Source: Ectobius pallidus
Lineage: Eukaryota; Arthropoda; Insecta; Blattodea; Ectobiidae
Assembly (NCBI GenBank): GCA_964059195.1
Contig: CAXKWD010000005.1
Location: forward strand, 96,671,882-96,735,881
DNA length: 64,000 nucleotides
Direction: 5' to 3'
The notes under the pieces were generated by a model that worked only from the letters and a program-made list of their open reading frames with translations, had not been told where the DNA came from and did no database searches. Position numbers and translations under genes: made by a program. Below, piece by piece: positions 1 to 11,734 of the stretch (position 1 is the first letter of the stretch; every line of letters begins with the position of its first letter).

Positions 1-469
1 GATGGGGTTGGAACAACAAGAAGGTAGTAGATCTCTTGGAAGGGCTCTTTAGGTCAATATCTGGAATGAAATCATGTGCATTGCCACAGGATTTTCAGTC
101 TACATATCCCTGCACGAGCCACTTTTACCCTTCGCTGACCTTAACTCTTCCACGTGCTTCATTACCCTTGATGCCACAGAGTGAACATTATGAAAACCAA
201 CTACTGGCACGGTTAAATTCTCAAAACCTTATTCAAAACAGTTGATGCCTAGCCGCCATTTTAGAGCCGTTGCTATGAATGCCAGGAAAACTTGGATCCA
301 ATCTAACATGCGGAAAGTCTTCAAAGGATCGTCCACTACGGTTTGTTTCTCAACTCTTTAAAGCAAAGGGACAGTTAAAATTATTATTATTTTTTTTAAT
401 GTAGTTATTTATTTATTTTTGCTCAAAGTGATTTGACCAAACAACGTTGATAATGGAACACCTGCCTAC

Positions 470-660
470 GCCAGGCTAAAAGCAACGCAGCCTTTAAAAG
501 ACAAAGTATAGAAACAGGGACAATCAGGGGAAATTAAACTTTATCCTGCTATTTACAGAAACAACCTGGGAAAACCCCCAGAAAATCATGTACCGGCTGG
601 GACCCCCGGAATACGAATCCGCGACATATCGCTCCGGCCACTGTGTCTATGTGAATGATT
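470..660 (-). repeat. Probable degraded tRNA-derived SINE (minus)
   Basis: On the minus strand a decayed box-B-like stretch (GGATTCGTATTCC) lies near 621-633, followed by a SINE-like body running to about 470. No good box A is visible, so the assignment rests on layout and on similarity to the other SINE heads in the window. It is continued on the right by a repeat shared with 23.7 kb. Confidence 0.35.
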
Positions 661-835
661 AGTAGGACTTTTAGGTCCTTAAAGATTAGATTCTCTATAC
701 CTATAGCAAACTCATAGGCCTACCTTGCTTAGTCGATGGACAAATGAAGTACAAAGGACTACCCCGATTCTGAACCTTGGAGAATATGTACATATAGTTA
801 TAGTTTGGTGCATTCTAATGTATAAGAATCTAAAA
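660..835. repeat. Dispersed repeat shared with 23703-23880
   Basis: The stretch aligns by eye with 23703-23880. Shared blocks include AGATTCTC, TAGTCGATGG, GAAGTACAAAG and TTTGGTGCATTCTA in the same order and orientation. Both copies sit just right of a tRNA-like sequence. The family is not recognised and no protein is encoded. Confidence 0.6.
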
Positions 836-1524
836 CTCCGTTCGACTAACTAATAATCGCCAGAGTCCGAGGCAAACAGCTAGACAAGACAATAAACGTC
901 GGCATCAAAATTTTTAGAAATACGCATTATTTGTTGCATTTTTTATAATTCATAACTTAAACATGAAAGTATTTTTATAGTCTAAAGTCAAAATGGTGTT
1001 CCTTTCCCTCTTTCCAAGAATAATAAAAACTCTTTATAAAGATTGTGAAATAGGTTTTACATAAACTTAAGCTTTAGAGTAGGAAACAGATTTAATATGC
1101 AGACATAACTCCAAGTATTACGTACTTTATAGAGCAACAAAAGTGATCATAATTCTGTTTACGTCGTACAATTTATCCATGTAGCTCAACGAATAAAACC
1201 GTGTTTTAGAATTCCAAATGAGGACGATTTTAATGGATGGCTTGTTTTGCTTTTTTGTAATTATGAAATGACAATTTCACGTCAATTTGTGTACCAAGGG
1301 ATATGAGACAACACTGTATTTGTTTTTATAGCAATGCATATTAAATGATACTGTTTTATTTTACAATAAAACTAAAATGGAGGTAACAATGCACACTCTA
1401 CGAATTACTGTGTTCAACAAAACACTCAATTCAGGATTTATTTCTTATTATACCCGTACCACAAGGTGCAATTCATTAAGACACTCACTGCGCTATAAAC
1501 GGGGAGGCTCATGGGGTTACTGGT
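836..1524. other. AT-rich stretch, nothing recognised
   Basis: No coding frame, RNA, terminal repeat or tandem array is visible. The small open frame at 1377-1586 runs into the SINE on its right and resembles nothing I know. Confidence 0.6.
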
Positions 1525-1698
1525 ACTTTTCAGTTGGCCGAATTCTTCTGATGGTACTAAAGCCCTGCGATGAACTCAGCCTTTAACAGAAATTACTGAG
1601 TGTAAAGGTTGTGCCTAAGGCTGAAATCATACCATTTACATATTCCGAATGTATAAACATTGGGAGCCTCTATGTCTTGGAATCATGAGGTCCTCTAC
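1525..1698 (+). mobile_element. SINE family B, 5'-truncated copy
   Basis: This is the body of a tRNA-derived SINE whose fuller copy lies at 54566-54842 on the minus strand. Shared blocks in order are the TTCTGRTGGYAC segment, ACTCAGCCT..AACAGAAAT, GTAAAGG, CTAAGGCTGA and GGGAGCCTC. The tRNA-like head with boxes A and B is missing. Other copies are at 41270 and 63745. Confidence 0.7.
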
Positions 1699-1928
1699 GA
1701 AATATAGCCCGGCCATAGTGGTGATATTCCAACCCCTGGAGATCCCTTTTGGGAATATTCACGGCGGATTTGATTCCGGGGTGCGCCAGTCCCCTACCTT
1801 TCACTTAAACGTAGGGACAAACACCCAGTTCTGAACCCGGCAATGGAATTTTTCATTACTGAAAAATCCCCAACCCGGCCGGGAATCGAACCCGCCGGAG
1901 TGGAAGGCAGGCGTGCTACCGACTCAGC
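1699..1928 (-). mobile_element. SINE family C with tRNA-like head (minus)
   Basis: On the minus strand the head reads GCTGAGTCGGTAGCAC (box A region, 1913-1928) and GGGTTCGATTCCC (box B, about 1881-1893), spaced as in RNA polymerase III internal promoters. The body runs left to about 1699 and matches 21628-21722. It abuts the 3' end of a SINE B copy, so one may have inserted next to the other. The tRNA of origin was not assigned. Confidence 0.8.
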
Positions 1929-2073
1929 AAGAATGTGTAGAGAGAGGGCCTAGAATTTACCATAATATCATAAGGTTTTACTTCAATGGATTATATTGGA
2001 GACGTAAAGTTTAGTTTTCTGGACTAGAGTGGTCTGCTGCGCTTCCAGGCAGAAGAAGATTGAAAGTCTTATG

Positions 2074-2717
2074 CACTGGTCTTCAGTTCGGCCTCATGCG
2101 GCCCGTGGCTTAATTTTCGGCGGCTCACAAACAATACTAATTTTAACTACAGTGCGGCCTGTTGCTTAAATTTTGTCGGCCTGCAAACAAACACTAGTTT
2201 TAAATAAAAGTAAAAATTGTATTCTTTGACGACTATTCTGAACCACTCCAGTATGTTAGGTTAGGTTAGAAGAAAACATTTCAGACAATCTGTTCACATG
2301 CTCTGTTCATAGCGTTGCGATTTGGCAGCACATACATAATTATGTGAACAGCTTCTCTGCAAGATGAATACCTTGAAGTCAAAACTGAGGAACAGACTTT
2401 CTGATGCTCACATAGAGAACTGGTTTCAGATAACTTCTTCCAATTTAAAGCCAGTATCGACAATTTAGTGACCAAGAAACAAGTGTCAGGTTTCGCATTC
2501 AATTCAAGAATGTTACTGTGCTTCGTGTTATTAATTAACATTGCAAAGCGCAAGGCAAAATATAAAACACACATACGTATAATGTTAAGTTATTCTAATA
2601 TGTGATATGTTCGTGCTACGTATCATGTTATTAATAAATCAATAATTCAATACGGGCCGCTAGTCTTTCACCAAAAAGAAAATGGCCCTTTAGTTTAAAA
2701 AAAGTTAAAGACCACTG
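2074..2717. mobile_element. Non-autonomous hAT element, 644 bp, 8-bp TSD
   Basis: The ends are inverted (CACTGGTCTTCAGTT at the left; CCAGTGGTCTTTAACT when the right end is reverse-complemented). The element is flanked by a perfect direct repeat GTCTTATG at 2066-2073 and 2718-2725. An 8-bp duplication with CA..TG ends is diagnostic of the hAT superfamily. Just inside the left end is CATGCGGCCCG, a motif also found in the hATs at 48623 and 51367. No transposase motif is visible, so it is probably an internally deleted derivative. Confidence 0.85.
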
Positions 2718-2731
2718 GTCTTATGTCTATA

Positions 2732-3247
2732 CAGGGCGTTAATGAATAACACCGAAATATTTTACCTGTGTATAGAGGGGACATAGACAAACAACTTTTA
2801 TTACAATACTTTTGCTCTACGACGTAAAATGTGTATAGGCCTACTACAGGGCATTAAAGTCATTACAATTTGGTGCTCATAAGTCAAAAATGAAGCAAAA
2901 TAAGATTAAAATTTTCATTAAATTGACATCATGCCTTCTTAGTGATCGCTAAAAACCTGGCTCTTAATCATTCATCAACAGCTATATCATGATTTAATGT
3001 TTCCATAATCTACGAAATTTACAACTAATCACATGAATGGCCGCCACGGCAACTCCAGTGTTAACAACAAAGTTCCTTTGTTTATAATTTTTCAAATGTT
3101 AGAAGTCAGTGGCGGCCATGCCTTGGGAGGTTTTATATGCTGTAACAGGAAAAATTGAATCCATAGAGCGAAAGTCTCGTAATAAAAGTTGCTTGTCTAT
3201 GTCCCGTCTATACACAGGTAAAATATTTCGGTGTTATTCATTACCTG
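2732..3247. mobile_element. Fold-back DNA element with ~85-bp inverted arms
   Basis: The left arm (2732 to about 2827) is the reverse complement of the right arm (about 3164-3247). Both contain AATGAATAACACCGAAATAT and a GGACATAGACAA segment. The left tip has three extra bases (CAGGGCG against CAGG). A second shorter inverted pair, ATGGCCGCCAC at 3033-3043 and GTGGCGGCCAT at 3110-3120, lies inside, so the whole could fold on itself. No target duplication is evident and the superfamily is not assigned. Confidence 0.7.
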
Positions 3248-3724
3248 CAATACGTCCATCGCCACGTTACGGGAAGGAGGCTGAAATTCATATTGATTGA
3301 AATGCTTTGCATATTTTAACCGTCACGCAGTCTTCAGGCGCTAGAAATGCTTTCCATTTTCAATTTCAGCCAATAATATGCTGGCTTGTCTCCCCCTCCC
3401 CCTTCCTCCTGACATTCGTGTCAGACGTGTACTCCAGAGCGATTGTTTATAGTTGGAAGGAGATTGAGAGATAGCACCGAGTTCCCTTTTCCTCTTCCAG
3501 ATAACCAGCTTACAATAAAAAATGTCTCTTCGGTGTATATTATTCGGCATGGCATATTCCATGAATAACCCCATTGTAATTTCTACTGATGATACTATTA
3601 TATGTATATATCCCTTGATGTGACCTTCATTTTAACAATGTTTGTTTTAACGATTCATTTAGGTCTATTAGTATGGGGCAAACATTAGTTGCAGACGGTC
3701 TGCTTCCTATAAATGCAAAATATA
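3248..3724. other. No feature recognised
   Basis: Unassigned sequence between the fold-back element and the AAT microsatellite. The 77-codon minus-strand frame at 3341-3574 has no recognisable motif. Confidence 0.5.

Positions 3725-3818
<94 letters not shown>
3725..3818. repeat. (AAT)n microsatellite
   Basis: About 31 AAT units with one interruption (AAC). The minus-strand frame across it encodes a leucine run and is an artefact of the repeat. Confidence 0.97.
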
Positions 3819-6218
3819 GGATAAGAAGACAATAGGGAGAACAACTATTCGTAGATAGGTTACCAGCTTCTTTTAATGAAATATGGGACACTAGTGGTCT
3901 AAAATGTAGGACATTGGACAAAAATGTAGCCTACGACATTATAGAAAAATACTAAATGCAGGAAAATGAAATTCTAAATTGAATTATAACTGAAGCATAA
4001 ATGCATAAGAATTAAAAGATGCAGATATGTAACGAAAATTAAAATTTCAGTAGATACAGAAAACTGTGTTAAATATGCCAATTATGCATGTTTTTAAGAA
4101 TTTAGCTGGGAGAAAAACCATGAATATGTCTGTCTTTTTTGCTACATTCCAGTTATCGATTGATGCAAAAATGTGTTATTGAAAATTTTATTACGTAGGC
4201 CTACGCTCTTTCTGTGGTTTCTAGGTTCTTTATTTATTTTATTTATACCTCTTCGCTCAATCGTCAGTAAACTTACATTCTCTTTCGGCACCTTAGGTAG
4301 ATCTTATTACAGTTAATGTTACCCATTCATAAAATTTAAATTTCTTCAATTTTCCTTTTTTTAATTTTCACAATGGGTTGTTCACATGCACATCGACCAT
4401 CTTGCAGTGTTAGTAATAATTATATTTTAACTTACATATTTCTGTGTTATTAATTAAATGTTCAGGGGATCGATTCCACCCAATGAAAAACTGATAATTA
4501 AGATTTTCAAGAACATTTTTATGTCCTACCTCTCAGTAAATAAAACTCTCATTTAAATCTTCCGTTCTTTCTTTGTTTTAAAATAATTGTTCGTTTTATT
4601 TAATCTCTTTCCTCTCGTACTCAGACTTTAAAATAGTTTCGAACATTTTGTAAATTATCATTGTGATGACAGTTTTGTTTTATCTACTGTCATAAATGAA
4701 GAGTGTCAGCTCAAAATATGAAAAATGAATGTTACTTCAGGCAAGTATTCTGGAGAAATAATTGAAACTTTGAAGTCCTTTGACCTGAAAACTCTCTGCC
4801 TAATGGAAAATTACGAACACTTGGAGCTAGGGTATTGTGTTGTTTAATAATAGCAAATGTATTAATCTGGCCGAGATTAATACTGGAATAAAGTTGTTCC
4901 AGTTATAGCCTGCAACGTTGTTTTAATGATTAAGCGTGCATTAGAATGAGATACTTGGCTAACAAATTATTTGCGTATGAATTGTTTACAAACTTAAGTT
5001 ATGATTAAAAATTGTATGAAAAAATTCAAAACTAAAAACCAATGTAAACATAGTTTTTTTTACTTCTACTAATGGTCAAATCAAATTATTGTCTAGCGCT
5101 CAATAAAGAGCTACCGATGTGTTGTTACTTCCCCAGTTTACACATAAATTTCTTCATGTAAAGTAGGGAGTAGATTTGTTTATAGCCTTATAAATGAAAC
5201 CTGTAAATGAGAGTAGCCTACATCGATCTTTAAAATAATACTAAAAACGTTAATGATTACTACTAAAAACGTTTTTGTCTCTGTCTATTGGTTAACATAT
5301 TAACATCATTGTTAATTAAATTCATCTTGTTCAGATGAGTGTGTTGCCGATATTAAAATATTTATAAAACAGCCTTCTACTTTTACCCTAATCTTGTATG
5401 AGTACATCCACGTTCCACACCCAGGCGCAACAGCAGTTGTACAGAATAAATATATAGGTCTAGGCTAGCAATGTCTGATCACAATTTTTAAAAGTATCTT
5501 GTTATGAAGCTGTAGTTTTTCTTTCTTCTATTCTGGAGCCCAGGTGTATCACAATTCATAAAATAAATGCTTTTCGGCTATATAGATGTCCTATTTTCGG
5601 TTCTTATGAGGATAACGAAGATAGGCGACCAGTAAAAGAGTGATGTAATCAATAACGAATCATCTCGTATGATTTTAAGTATATTTTCAACTGTCAAACA
5701 CAGATAGTAAAATATATTGAATTAAAGAGGATAAACGTAGACTATTTATATTTTTATTAGTATTTTTTTACATGTGTAGGGAGCTAGCAAAAGAAAGATT
5801 GTGAGCATACCGCTCTTCAGCACTACAAAATCTTCCAATCAATCTTTTAAGTAACTCCTGTTAATATTACATTATTAGCGAGATGATTTCATCTTCTGAC
5901 TGATGAGCCCTCCTGATATACCCAGTTTATTTCTAGTATAGAGAATCTATTGGGAATTTCCTACATTCTGTCTCACCAAGCCGTCCAGGGAAGAGCACTT
6001 AAGTACGCCAAAGCCTTGGACATTTAACTTGCTTGAGAAATAAACATCCCTAGCTTCCTCCAGAAGGTTAGTGATATAACCAACAAAAGTATTAGCTTCT
6101 AATGTGAAAATCTACGTTTAAAATCGTACTTTGTATAGCTCTCTGGGGGAAAAAATCCATTACATTTAGGCCTACCTCCAATATTAAAAATTGATTTACG
6201 ATGGCAGAAAATTCATTT
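3819..6218. other. 2.4 kb AT-rich DNA, nothing recognised
   Basis: No open frame of note, terminal inverted repeat, SINE head or array was found on either strand. It contains one TAGGCCTA (about 4196) and a second near 6168. Confidence 0.55.
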
Positions 6219-6345
6219 AATAATAATAATAATAATAGTAATGATAATGATGATGATAATAATAATAATAATAATAATGTTTTATTTTACCTGGCAGAGT
6301 TAAGGCCAGAAGGCCTTTTCTTGCACTCAACCAGAACAACACATA
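6219..6345 (-). repeat. (AAT)n-tailed retroposon 3' end (minus)
   Basis: An AAT/ATG microsatellite (6219-6279) is followed by TTTTACCTGGCAGAGTTAAG and the palindrome AGGCCAGAAGGCCT. Read on the minus strand this is a retroposon 3' end with an (ATT)n tail. I recall similar CTGGCAGAG..AAGGCC sequences as common insect retroposon ends, but no clade is assigned. Confidence 0.5.
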
Positions 6346-6407
6346 GGCTACAACTTAAAAAGTTATTTATACCTAAGTGATCTTATTAGGTATTATTACA
6401 CAAAAAA

Positions 6408-7385
6408 TAAAATCTGGTAAACTGATTTAACAAAGTGCCAGAATTATTTTATTTAATCAGTGATAAGTCAATTGCAATTATGATATGAACAAAATGAGTT
6501 ATTTTTGTAATCTATCTCAGAGTTAAGCTCCAGATAGATTCATTAAGCAGGGCTTGTGGAAGAACATACCTAACCTTAATTCAAACTCGTATACACTGAT
6601 ATAAGGAATTCTTAAAATATGTCAACATTTCACAAAATACACTGGTGAGAACTCCGCTTAATTTACGTAGGCTCAATTATTTCACAGTAATATACCTTCT
6701 GTATATAAGCAGTATTCAACTTGATCAACGAAATAAACATCTGACTAGTTTGATAATCAAATGCAAAGGAATATGTCATGGCTAACTGTATGGCAAATTC
6801 CAAAGCCGTATATGATCAGTGTAAAACAATATGTTGTCAGGATAACCGATTTGCATTTGTTAAACTCTTTCTAATATATTACCATAAAATAGGCACTAAA
6901 TTGGGCATTACTCAGATACCGGTCAACCGATTTGGTCAAATATCAATAGGTTTCTTCCCATGTTCATTATAAACGCGTAACGCGTATACCAAGTTTTATT
7001 AAAATCCGATAAAACTTATTTGAGTTATCGCGCCTTTTGTTATATATTACCATAAAAAGGCAGTAAATTGGGAATTATTCCTGTACCGGCCAACCGATTT
7101 GGTCTAATATCATTAGACATCTTCCCATGAACATTATAAATGCGTATACCGAGTTTCATGAAAATCCGATAATGCGTATTTGAGTTATCGCGCCTTTAAA
7201 ATAGACACTAAATTTGGTTTTATTCCGGTATAACTTACAAAATTAGCGGTCAACCGATTTGGTCCATTATCAATAGGCTTCTTCCCATCGACATTATAAA
7301 CGCGTATACCTAGTTTCATTAAAATCCGATAAAGTGTATTTGAGTTATCGCACATATAGCACACGGGCAGACGGACTGGCACTTA
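6408..7385 (-). repeat. Unassigned dispersed family: tandem ~105-bp units, copy 1
   Basis: It opens with a signature ATCAGGTAAACTGAT-like hairpin and AACAAAGTGCCAG (about 6412-6438) and closes with CTGGCACTT at about 7375-7384. Between about 6915 and 7345 roughly three diverged units repeat, each with CCGATTTGGTC, TTCTTCCCATG, TATACC.AGTTT and AAAATCCGATAA. Read on the minus strand the units can encode NTLYRI.MKLGIR-YNV.GKKPID, with mutations. Related copies lie at 7480-8350, 44213-44376 and 58225-58720. Confidence 0.75.
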
Positions 7386-7479
7386 ATAAACGAGTTACAG
7401 ATGCAATAACATTAGTTACAGAAATAAACACATTATTAATTAAAAGCTATGTCTTCTTACAATGCAATTAAATAAAAGT

Positions 7480-8350
7480 AATAAAATCAGGTAAACTGAT
7501 ATAACAAAGTGCCAGTCTGTTTTTGTTGAATCAATTATAATTGCAATTATGATATGCAGAAAATAAGTTTTTCTAATCAGATTAAAATCGACCAGCGTCA
7601 GCAGAACTACAGATCTGTGATACCTTGACAATAGCGCACTCACATAAAAATAAAGAATAATATAAAAAAATCCATGTCAAATAAGCCGGCTCCGGGATTT
7701 GATCCGGGGACCTCCAGAATTGTCCAAGACGTTAGTTACCATTTGGCCAACTCAGTCAGTTTGACGGTGTTGTTTGATAAGCGTATGTGAAGGAATAGTG
7801 TTAACTGTCAAATTATACCGGTAGATAAAAATTAAAAAACATGTGACCTTTAATTAGTTGATACTCTGGTACCGGTCAACCGATTAGGTCCAAAATTAAT
7901 AGGCTTCTTGCCATGGACGTTTAAAATGCTTATACCAAGTTTTATGAAAATCCGATAAAGCATATTTGAGTAATACCATAAAAATGCACTAAATTGGGGA
8001 TTATTCCGGTACCGGCCGACCGATTTGGTCCAATATCAACAGACGTCTTCCCATGGACATTATAAATGTGTATACCAAGTTTCATGAAAATCCGATAAAG
8101 CGTATTTGAGTTATGGCACTTTTAAATAATAACACTAAATTGGGTTTGACGCCGGTACCGCTGGACCGATTGATTCAATATCAATAGGGTTCTTCCCATG
8201 GACATTATAAATGCGTATATAAAGTTTCATGAAAATCCGATAAAGCGTATTTGAGTTATAGTGCGTACAGATTCGCGGACAGACAGACGGACATACATTT
8301 TTACGTCCCCCACACAAAATCTCATAAAGTACCATACTGGCACTTAATAA
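7480..8350 (-). repeat. Unassigned dispersed family, copy 2
   Basis: It has the same layout as the preceding copy: AATAAAATCAGGTAAACTGA then AACAAAGTGCCAG at the left (7477-7515), three ~105-bp units at about 7870-8260, and CTGGCACTT at about 8337-8345. On the minus strand the right end reads AAGTGCCAGTATGGTAC, then a G-rich stretch and GTCCGTCTGTCTGTCCG, then the units. A decayed tRNA-like sequence interrupts it at 7686-7757. Confidence 0.75.
7686..7757 (-). pseudogene. tRNA-like SINE head (minus)
   Basis: On the minus strand it reads CTGAGTTGGCCAAATGGTAA (box A region) and GGATCAAATCC (box B). The spacing suits a polymerase III promoter. It interrupts the dispersed repeat copy 2. No SINE body could be aligned with confidence. 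Confidence 0.5.
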
Positions 8351-8392
8351 AACTTTCATTAAAGTAATGTAGAAAAGAACTGTAGCGGACAT

Positions 8393-9534
8393 TTAAAGTA
8401 ATGCGAGGAATCTCTTAGTAAATTTGGTTGTTTTTAAGAACAATGTAAGGAAATACAAATTGGCATCACTATAATAAAGTAAAATAAAAATAAATTATAA
8501 AGTCAAGCATTATGGGAAATTTGATTATAACTCTCATATATCTTTCTCTGCCTTAGACATATATCATGCTATTTTCCCCTTCTCATAGTAGGTGTCCACA
8601 TTGCGGAAATGCGCATTCAGTATCTCCAGTCATACGTTGAGTCACGTTGTTCGCGAGGTACTGAAACCTTATGATGAGATGAATAGTTTATAACTACCCT
8701 TCAGAGAATTTTGACTAAAAGTTTCAAATAAAAGTGTTGTACCTAGTACAGGTAAGTAGCGTACAAAATACAGTCAAATCATAAAGTTTCTCCATACATA
8801 TTGAATAGTGTGGGCGACAAACACCATCACTTGTCTTACTCCGTACTCTACGTCTCTTCATTTTTCTTATCTTCACTTTATGTTCTGTATACAAATACTT
8901 GATTAGCATTCTGTCTCTTCTGAAGAACTACTTAATAAAGTAGTAGAGGTTTCGATCTATAAAATCATTAGTAACTACCATCTACTGCGAGGATGATCAA
9001 GGAATGTTGACCATATGCCACCAATCCAGCCATCTATCAAATAAATCTATGGATGGAGGTAGGTGACACAGGAGACAATGGTAGACCCAATCACTTCTTG
9101 GAATGTAATACCAATAGGCTAATTTAGCTCATTTATATACACTTTATAAAATTAATTCTCAAAAGAATAGTTTACAGTGTGTTTGAACAGAAATCTAATG
9201 ATTTTGCACATTTCTGCATCCACAGTCTTATATTCTCCATCTCATTTTTAAAATTCTTTTTGAATGTATTTTATTGTTATAAGCTCGGAAATATCTATGA
9301 TATGCGTGGCACACCATATATAGAAATTCAAGGGTTTGCAGCCAGGAATCCACTGACGGAGACAGCGTAAGACTCTTGAGGAAAATTTCTCACCTGACTG
9401 TAAACCCGATAAGAATCTTTCATAAGTTGGCTTTTATTATAATTCCCCAGGAATGTATAGGTAGGTATTCTTACACGCCTGTGTAGCACAAATAAATCTG
9501 ATGGCTGGTAAGTTCGATGCTTTTGGCCTTAGTG
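8393..9534. other. No feature recognised
   Basis: AT-rich DNA with only short open frames and no recognisable family motif. Confidence 0.5.
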
Positions 9535-9640
9535 GAACTGTCAGTAAGGGGCAAACTTCCTGTTCCCAAGTTTACAATCTTTTGTACAGGGAAGAGAGAG
9601 AATAGCTCTGCAATCGATAACACAAAGAGTATCGATTATG
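9535..9640 (+). repeat. Decayed SINE family D head
   Basis: GGCCTTAGTGGAACTGTCAG and ACTTCCTGTTCCCAAG line up with the heads of the SINE copies at 10823 and 12270. No tail or target duplication was found. Confidence 0.35.
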
Positions 9641-9800
9641 TCTTCCTACGATATTCTAGGTAGGTGCTCTGGTTAACCGCATTTCACTGTGTAGGTGTTT
9701 CCTTTGATGTGCATATGGTAGTAGAATCTGACGGACACAGACTACATAGGAAGGCTAGAATTGTAATTATAATAAATTTATTAATTTGTTTATTGATACT

Positions 9801-10329
9801 GAATGTTTTGATAAGTTCCGCCTATATACCACTAAATATTAAAACAATCAGCAGAAGTCTACATGAGGTAAGGAGGAGCAGTTAATTAACAACACGTGTT
9901 TCGAATTTGAGCTAAGTGCATTTTATCCAAGAAGACAATTATTTATGACATACACAGACATCTGTGTGCTATCTTAAAACAATTGACAAGTATTAGAATA
10001 CTTTATCTGTCTAAAGTTTCATATATGTTTAATTTTAATTCATATTTTAACTATTGTGACAAGGTTAACTTCGTAATTTTATTACTAATTATTTTAAATA
10101 ATCTAATTTGACAACACATTGAGCTCAATGTTATTTTAATATTTCAATATTTTATATTATTAAGTGATAGACTAAATCTAATACAATAAAAATACGTTTA
10201 GAAGAACACAATAAAAGTAAAATTCAAAACACGTGTTGTTAATTAACTGTTCCTCCTTACCTCATGTAGACTTCAGATGATTGTTTTAATATTTAGTGGT
10301 ATATAGGCGGAACTTATCAAAACATTCAA
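9801..10329. mobile_element. Fold-back / MITE-like element, ~107-bp inverted arms
   Basis: The left arm 9801-9907 and right arm 10222-10329 are near-perfect reverse complements, with only a handful of mismatches. They enclose about 314 bp of AT-rich DNA. Landmarks in the arms are CCGCCTATATACCACTAAAT, ACATGAGGTAAGGAGGA and AACAACACGTGTT. TATTGATACTG occurs at 9791-9801 and again at about 10370-10380, but 40 bp outside the right arm, so it may be chance rather than a target duplication. No protein or superfamily signature. Confidence 0.85.
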
Positions 10330-10439
10330 TCTATAATTATACCACTGGAGAAATATGAAGCTAATTAATTATTGATACTGGACAAGGGTGTGCAATTAAC
10401 GCGCGATACTTGGCTATTTCAATACGTTGAGCTGTAATT

Positions 10440-10742
10440 ATTATTATTATTATTATTATTTTATTACGTCTATAAGCTATACAATGTATAGGGAGACATA
10501 GTCAAAATACACAGTGTCTTTGTAAAAACAACAATCAATACAATACAATGCAATACAATGAACAAAGAAAGCAATGATAATACAATAAAATATGTAGAAA
10601 ATACAGAGTAACTTAAATATGATAGTAAAAACAATAATAATAAAATACAAAAACTACAAAAATTGGAAAGTTGTAGATTTGTGATGTTTATCACTTTGAA
10701 TATAATGAAGTCTGTATATGTATTGAACACACTTGAAAACAT
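10440..10742 (-). repeat. (ATT)n-flanked AT-rich stretch, possible retroposon tail
   Basis: A short (ATT)n run (10440-10460) is followed by an A-rich stretch with short ACAAT.CAATACAATG repeats. The layout suggests a decayed retroposon 3' end in minus orientation. The open frame on the minus strand is low complexity. Confidence 0.3.
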
Positions 10743-10822
10743 TTAAGGTGCTGTTGCAAGCTACACTTTACTTGAATCATTTTACTTGATTTCGAAATAA
10801 AATAAATCCACAGTGAAAATTG

Positions 10823-11060
10823 TCGGCCTGAGTGGCGCAGTCAGTATCGCGCTGGCTTTCTGTACCCAAGGTTGCGTGTTGGATCCCGGCCCAGGTCGGT
10901 GTGCATAATTGTGACAGGCCCATATCAGTAGATTTACCGGCATGTAAAAGAACTCCTACGGAACAAAATTCCGACACATCGACGACGGTCACAGGCCTAA
11001 GTTGCAGTACATCCCCGTCGTTAAATAACCATATACCATTAGTATTAGTATTAGTATTAG
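10823..11060 (+). mobile_element. SINE family D, near full copy
   Basis: The head GGCCTGAGTGGCGCAGTCAG carries a box-A-like segment, and GGATCCCGGCCC lies where box B should be. The body shares ACAGGCC, ACCGGYAT, ACTCYTRCGG and GTTAAATAACC-like blocks with the copy at 12270. It ends in a TTAGTA-type tandem tail (11035-11060). The open frames here are by-products of the SINE. Confidence 0.75.
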
Positions 11061-11734
11061 CCCATAATGTCCCCGAGGGGCACGGGCCTCTCTCCTGGGA
11101 GAGGTGGCTTGTGTTCGCAATCCCGGTTAGCCATTCCGGGAAGGATATTCCTATTATTACTTATGCCTATAGTCTATCATTTATGGTCCGATATGTAGTC
11201 TATCATTTTTGTTGTCCTATATATAATTCTAGCACTATACACTGTGGGTTTAGGTCTTCGCTTTTCAGTCGTGCATATACCATACCATACAGTAAAAATA
11301 GCACCACAGGGTGTGACAGGGGTATATGGTATAATGCGTGAGGATGATTGATTTAGCTCATAATTATGATGTTCCAAGTTCCTTACACAGTAATCACAAG
11401 ACTTGACCCGGAATTTTCAATTCCCCATCCTCATCTGCAAATGTCAATTCTAGCAGATGCAATTGACATCTTGGTTCCTGTTTGCAATTTTAACATATTG
11501 TTTTTACTAGCTGAAGTGATTTCATCTGTCATCAAGTATCATCATTGCCAATTCCTAGGCTTCAATAAGAACTGTTCACATAACAGTTTAAAGAAAAATA
11601 CTTCACTTATAAAAAGTTCTTAGCATAAGTTTTATGCAATTATTAAGAAAAAAGCAAAGGAAATTTAACGTTTTCTCTATCACATTGGTCACTATGAAGT
11701 AGCCATTTTTACCTGCTTTTTATATATATAAAAA

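Noticed and set aside
3685..3921. Leucine-rich 78-codon ORF (minus)
   Set aside because: Translation of the (AAT)n microsatellite.
9791..10380. TATTGATACTG as target duplication of the fold-back element
   Set aside because: The right copy lies about 40 bp outside the inverted arm, so it is not a proper flank; kept only as a note.
11041..11170. GC-rich CCCGAGGGGCACGGGCC segment as a structured RNA
   Set aside because: Short self-complementarity only, next to a SINE tail; nothing supports an RNA gene.
10832..11341. 169-codon plus-strand ORF
   Set aside because: It starts in the tRNA-like head of SINE D and runs through its tail; the product has no domain.
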